From NCBI GenBank assembly GCA_009927245.1, contig RFNI01000167.1:1-5231 (forward strand): DNA of 5,231 nucleotides, given 5' to 3'. The position numbers and the translations under genes are program-made. This document shows, piece by piece, positions 5,109 to 5,231 of the stretch. Positions within the stretch are counted from its first letter, which is position 1; the number at the start of each line of letters is the position of its first letter. Below the pieces are notes generated by a model, which searched no databases, was not told the DNA's origin, and worked only from the letters and a program-made list of their open reading frames with translations. Origin of the DNA: Actinomycetota bacterium. GTDB lineage: Bacteria > Actinomycetota > Actinomycetes > Actinomycetales > Microbacteriaceae.

Positions 5109-5231
5109 CTACTTCTTACCCTGGTTAGCAACTGCTGCAGCACCCGCAGCGGCTGCATCAGGGTCTAGATATTCTCCACCAGCAACTAGCGGCTTGAAAT
5201 TGGCGTCTAACTTGTAGACAAGCGGAATACC
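5109..5231 (-). CDS. gpmA: 2,3-bisphosphoglycerate-dependent phosphoglycerate mutase, C-terminal 40 residues (runs off right edge)
   Basis: The last 40 residues of a phosphoglycerate mutase, the glycolytic/gluconeogenic enzyme interconverting 3- and 2-phosphoglycerate, read GIPLVYKLDANFKPL then GGEYLDPDAAAAGAAAVANQ and GKK. GIPLVY is the conserved strand near the C-terminus of dPGM enzymes, and the EYLDP-(A)n-GKK tail is typical of the actinobacterial form. The catalytic residues lie outside the window. The neighbourhood fits: mycobacterial gpm1 is beside senX3-regX3. Its TAG stop is two bases from the phoU stop, tail-to-tail, leaving no room for a separate terminator. Confidence 0.88.
   Translation of the reverse strand, partial: GIPLVYKLDANFKPLVAGGEYLDPDAAAAGAAAVANQGKK

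Noticed and set aside
1..5231. tRNA, rRNA, CRISPR array, insertion sequence or phage element
   Set aside because: No cloverleaf-like segment, spaced repeats, transposase-like protein or terminal inverted repeats were seen; all stretches are accounted for by the genes listed.

Overview
The window looks like a piece of a compact, mid-GC (roughly 45-50% by eye) actinobacterial chromosome. The best match from gene content and order is a freshwater Microbacteriaceae-type genome (Luna / Rhodoluna / Aquiluna-like), but that placement is inference. The support is an actinobacterial CarD next to ispD-ispF-cysS and a divergent lipoprotein (the order seen in mycobacteria as lpqE / carD / ispD / ispF / cysS), and a SenX3-RegX3 / PhoU / phosphoglycerate mutase cluster (mycobacteria also keep gpm next to senX3-regX3). 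Spacing is very tight throughout.

Layout. Bases 1-1879, minus strand, hold an operon read carD -> ispDF -> cysS. It encodes an RNA polymerase-binding transcription factor, a fused MEP-pathway enzyme for isoprenoid precursors, and the N-terminus of cysteinyl-tRNA synthetase, which runs off the left edge. Bases 1880-1967 are a short divergent promoter region. Bases 1968-2494, plus strand, encode a small lipoprotein in the position of mycobacterial LpqE; its frame is broken once as read. Bases 2491-4319, minus strand, hold senX3-regX3, a phosphate-sensing two-component pair with a TAATG overlap. regX3 is intact, while senX3 is split by four frame changes. Bases 4320-4458 are a divergent control region with direct repeats at 11-base phase that resemble a PHO box. 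Bases 4459-5106, plus strand, encode PhoU with two mutually compensating frame changes. Bases 5109-5231, minus strand, are the C-terminus of phosphoglycerate mutase, which runs off the right edge.

How the genes work together. SenX3, RegX3 and PhoU form the phosphate-starvation control unit: histidine kinase, response regulator and negative modulator. The PHO-box-like repeats between senX3 and phoU are where phosphorylated RegX3 would be expected to bind and autoregulate. The carD operon is housekeeping.

What stands out. I see no undescribed multi-gene system here. The notable points are: seven small indels concentrated in three genes, with conserved protein on both sides of each break (either assembly or sequencing errors or very recent decay of phosphate control); a probable PHO box; a possible leaderless senX3 start; Trp in CarD where the mycobacterial protein has an RNA-polymerase-contacting Arg; a 21-bp palindrome inside the start of cysS; and an unusually high frequency of CTAG.
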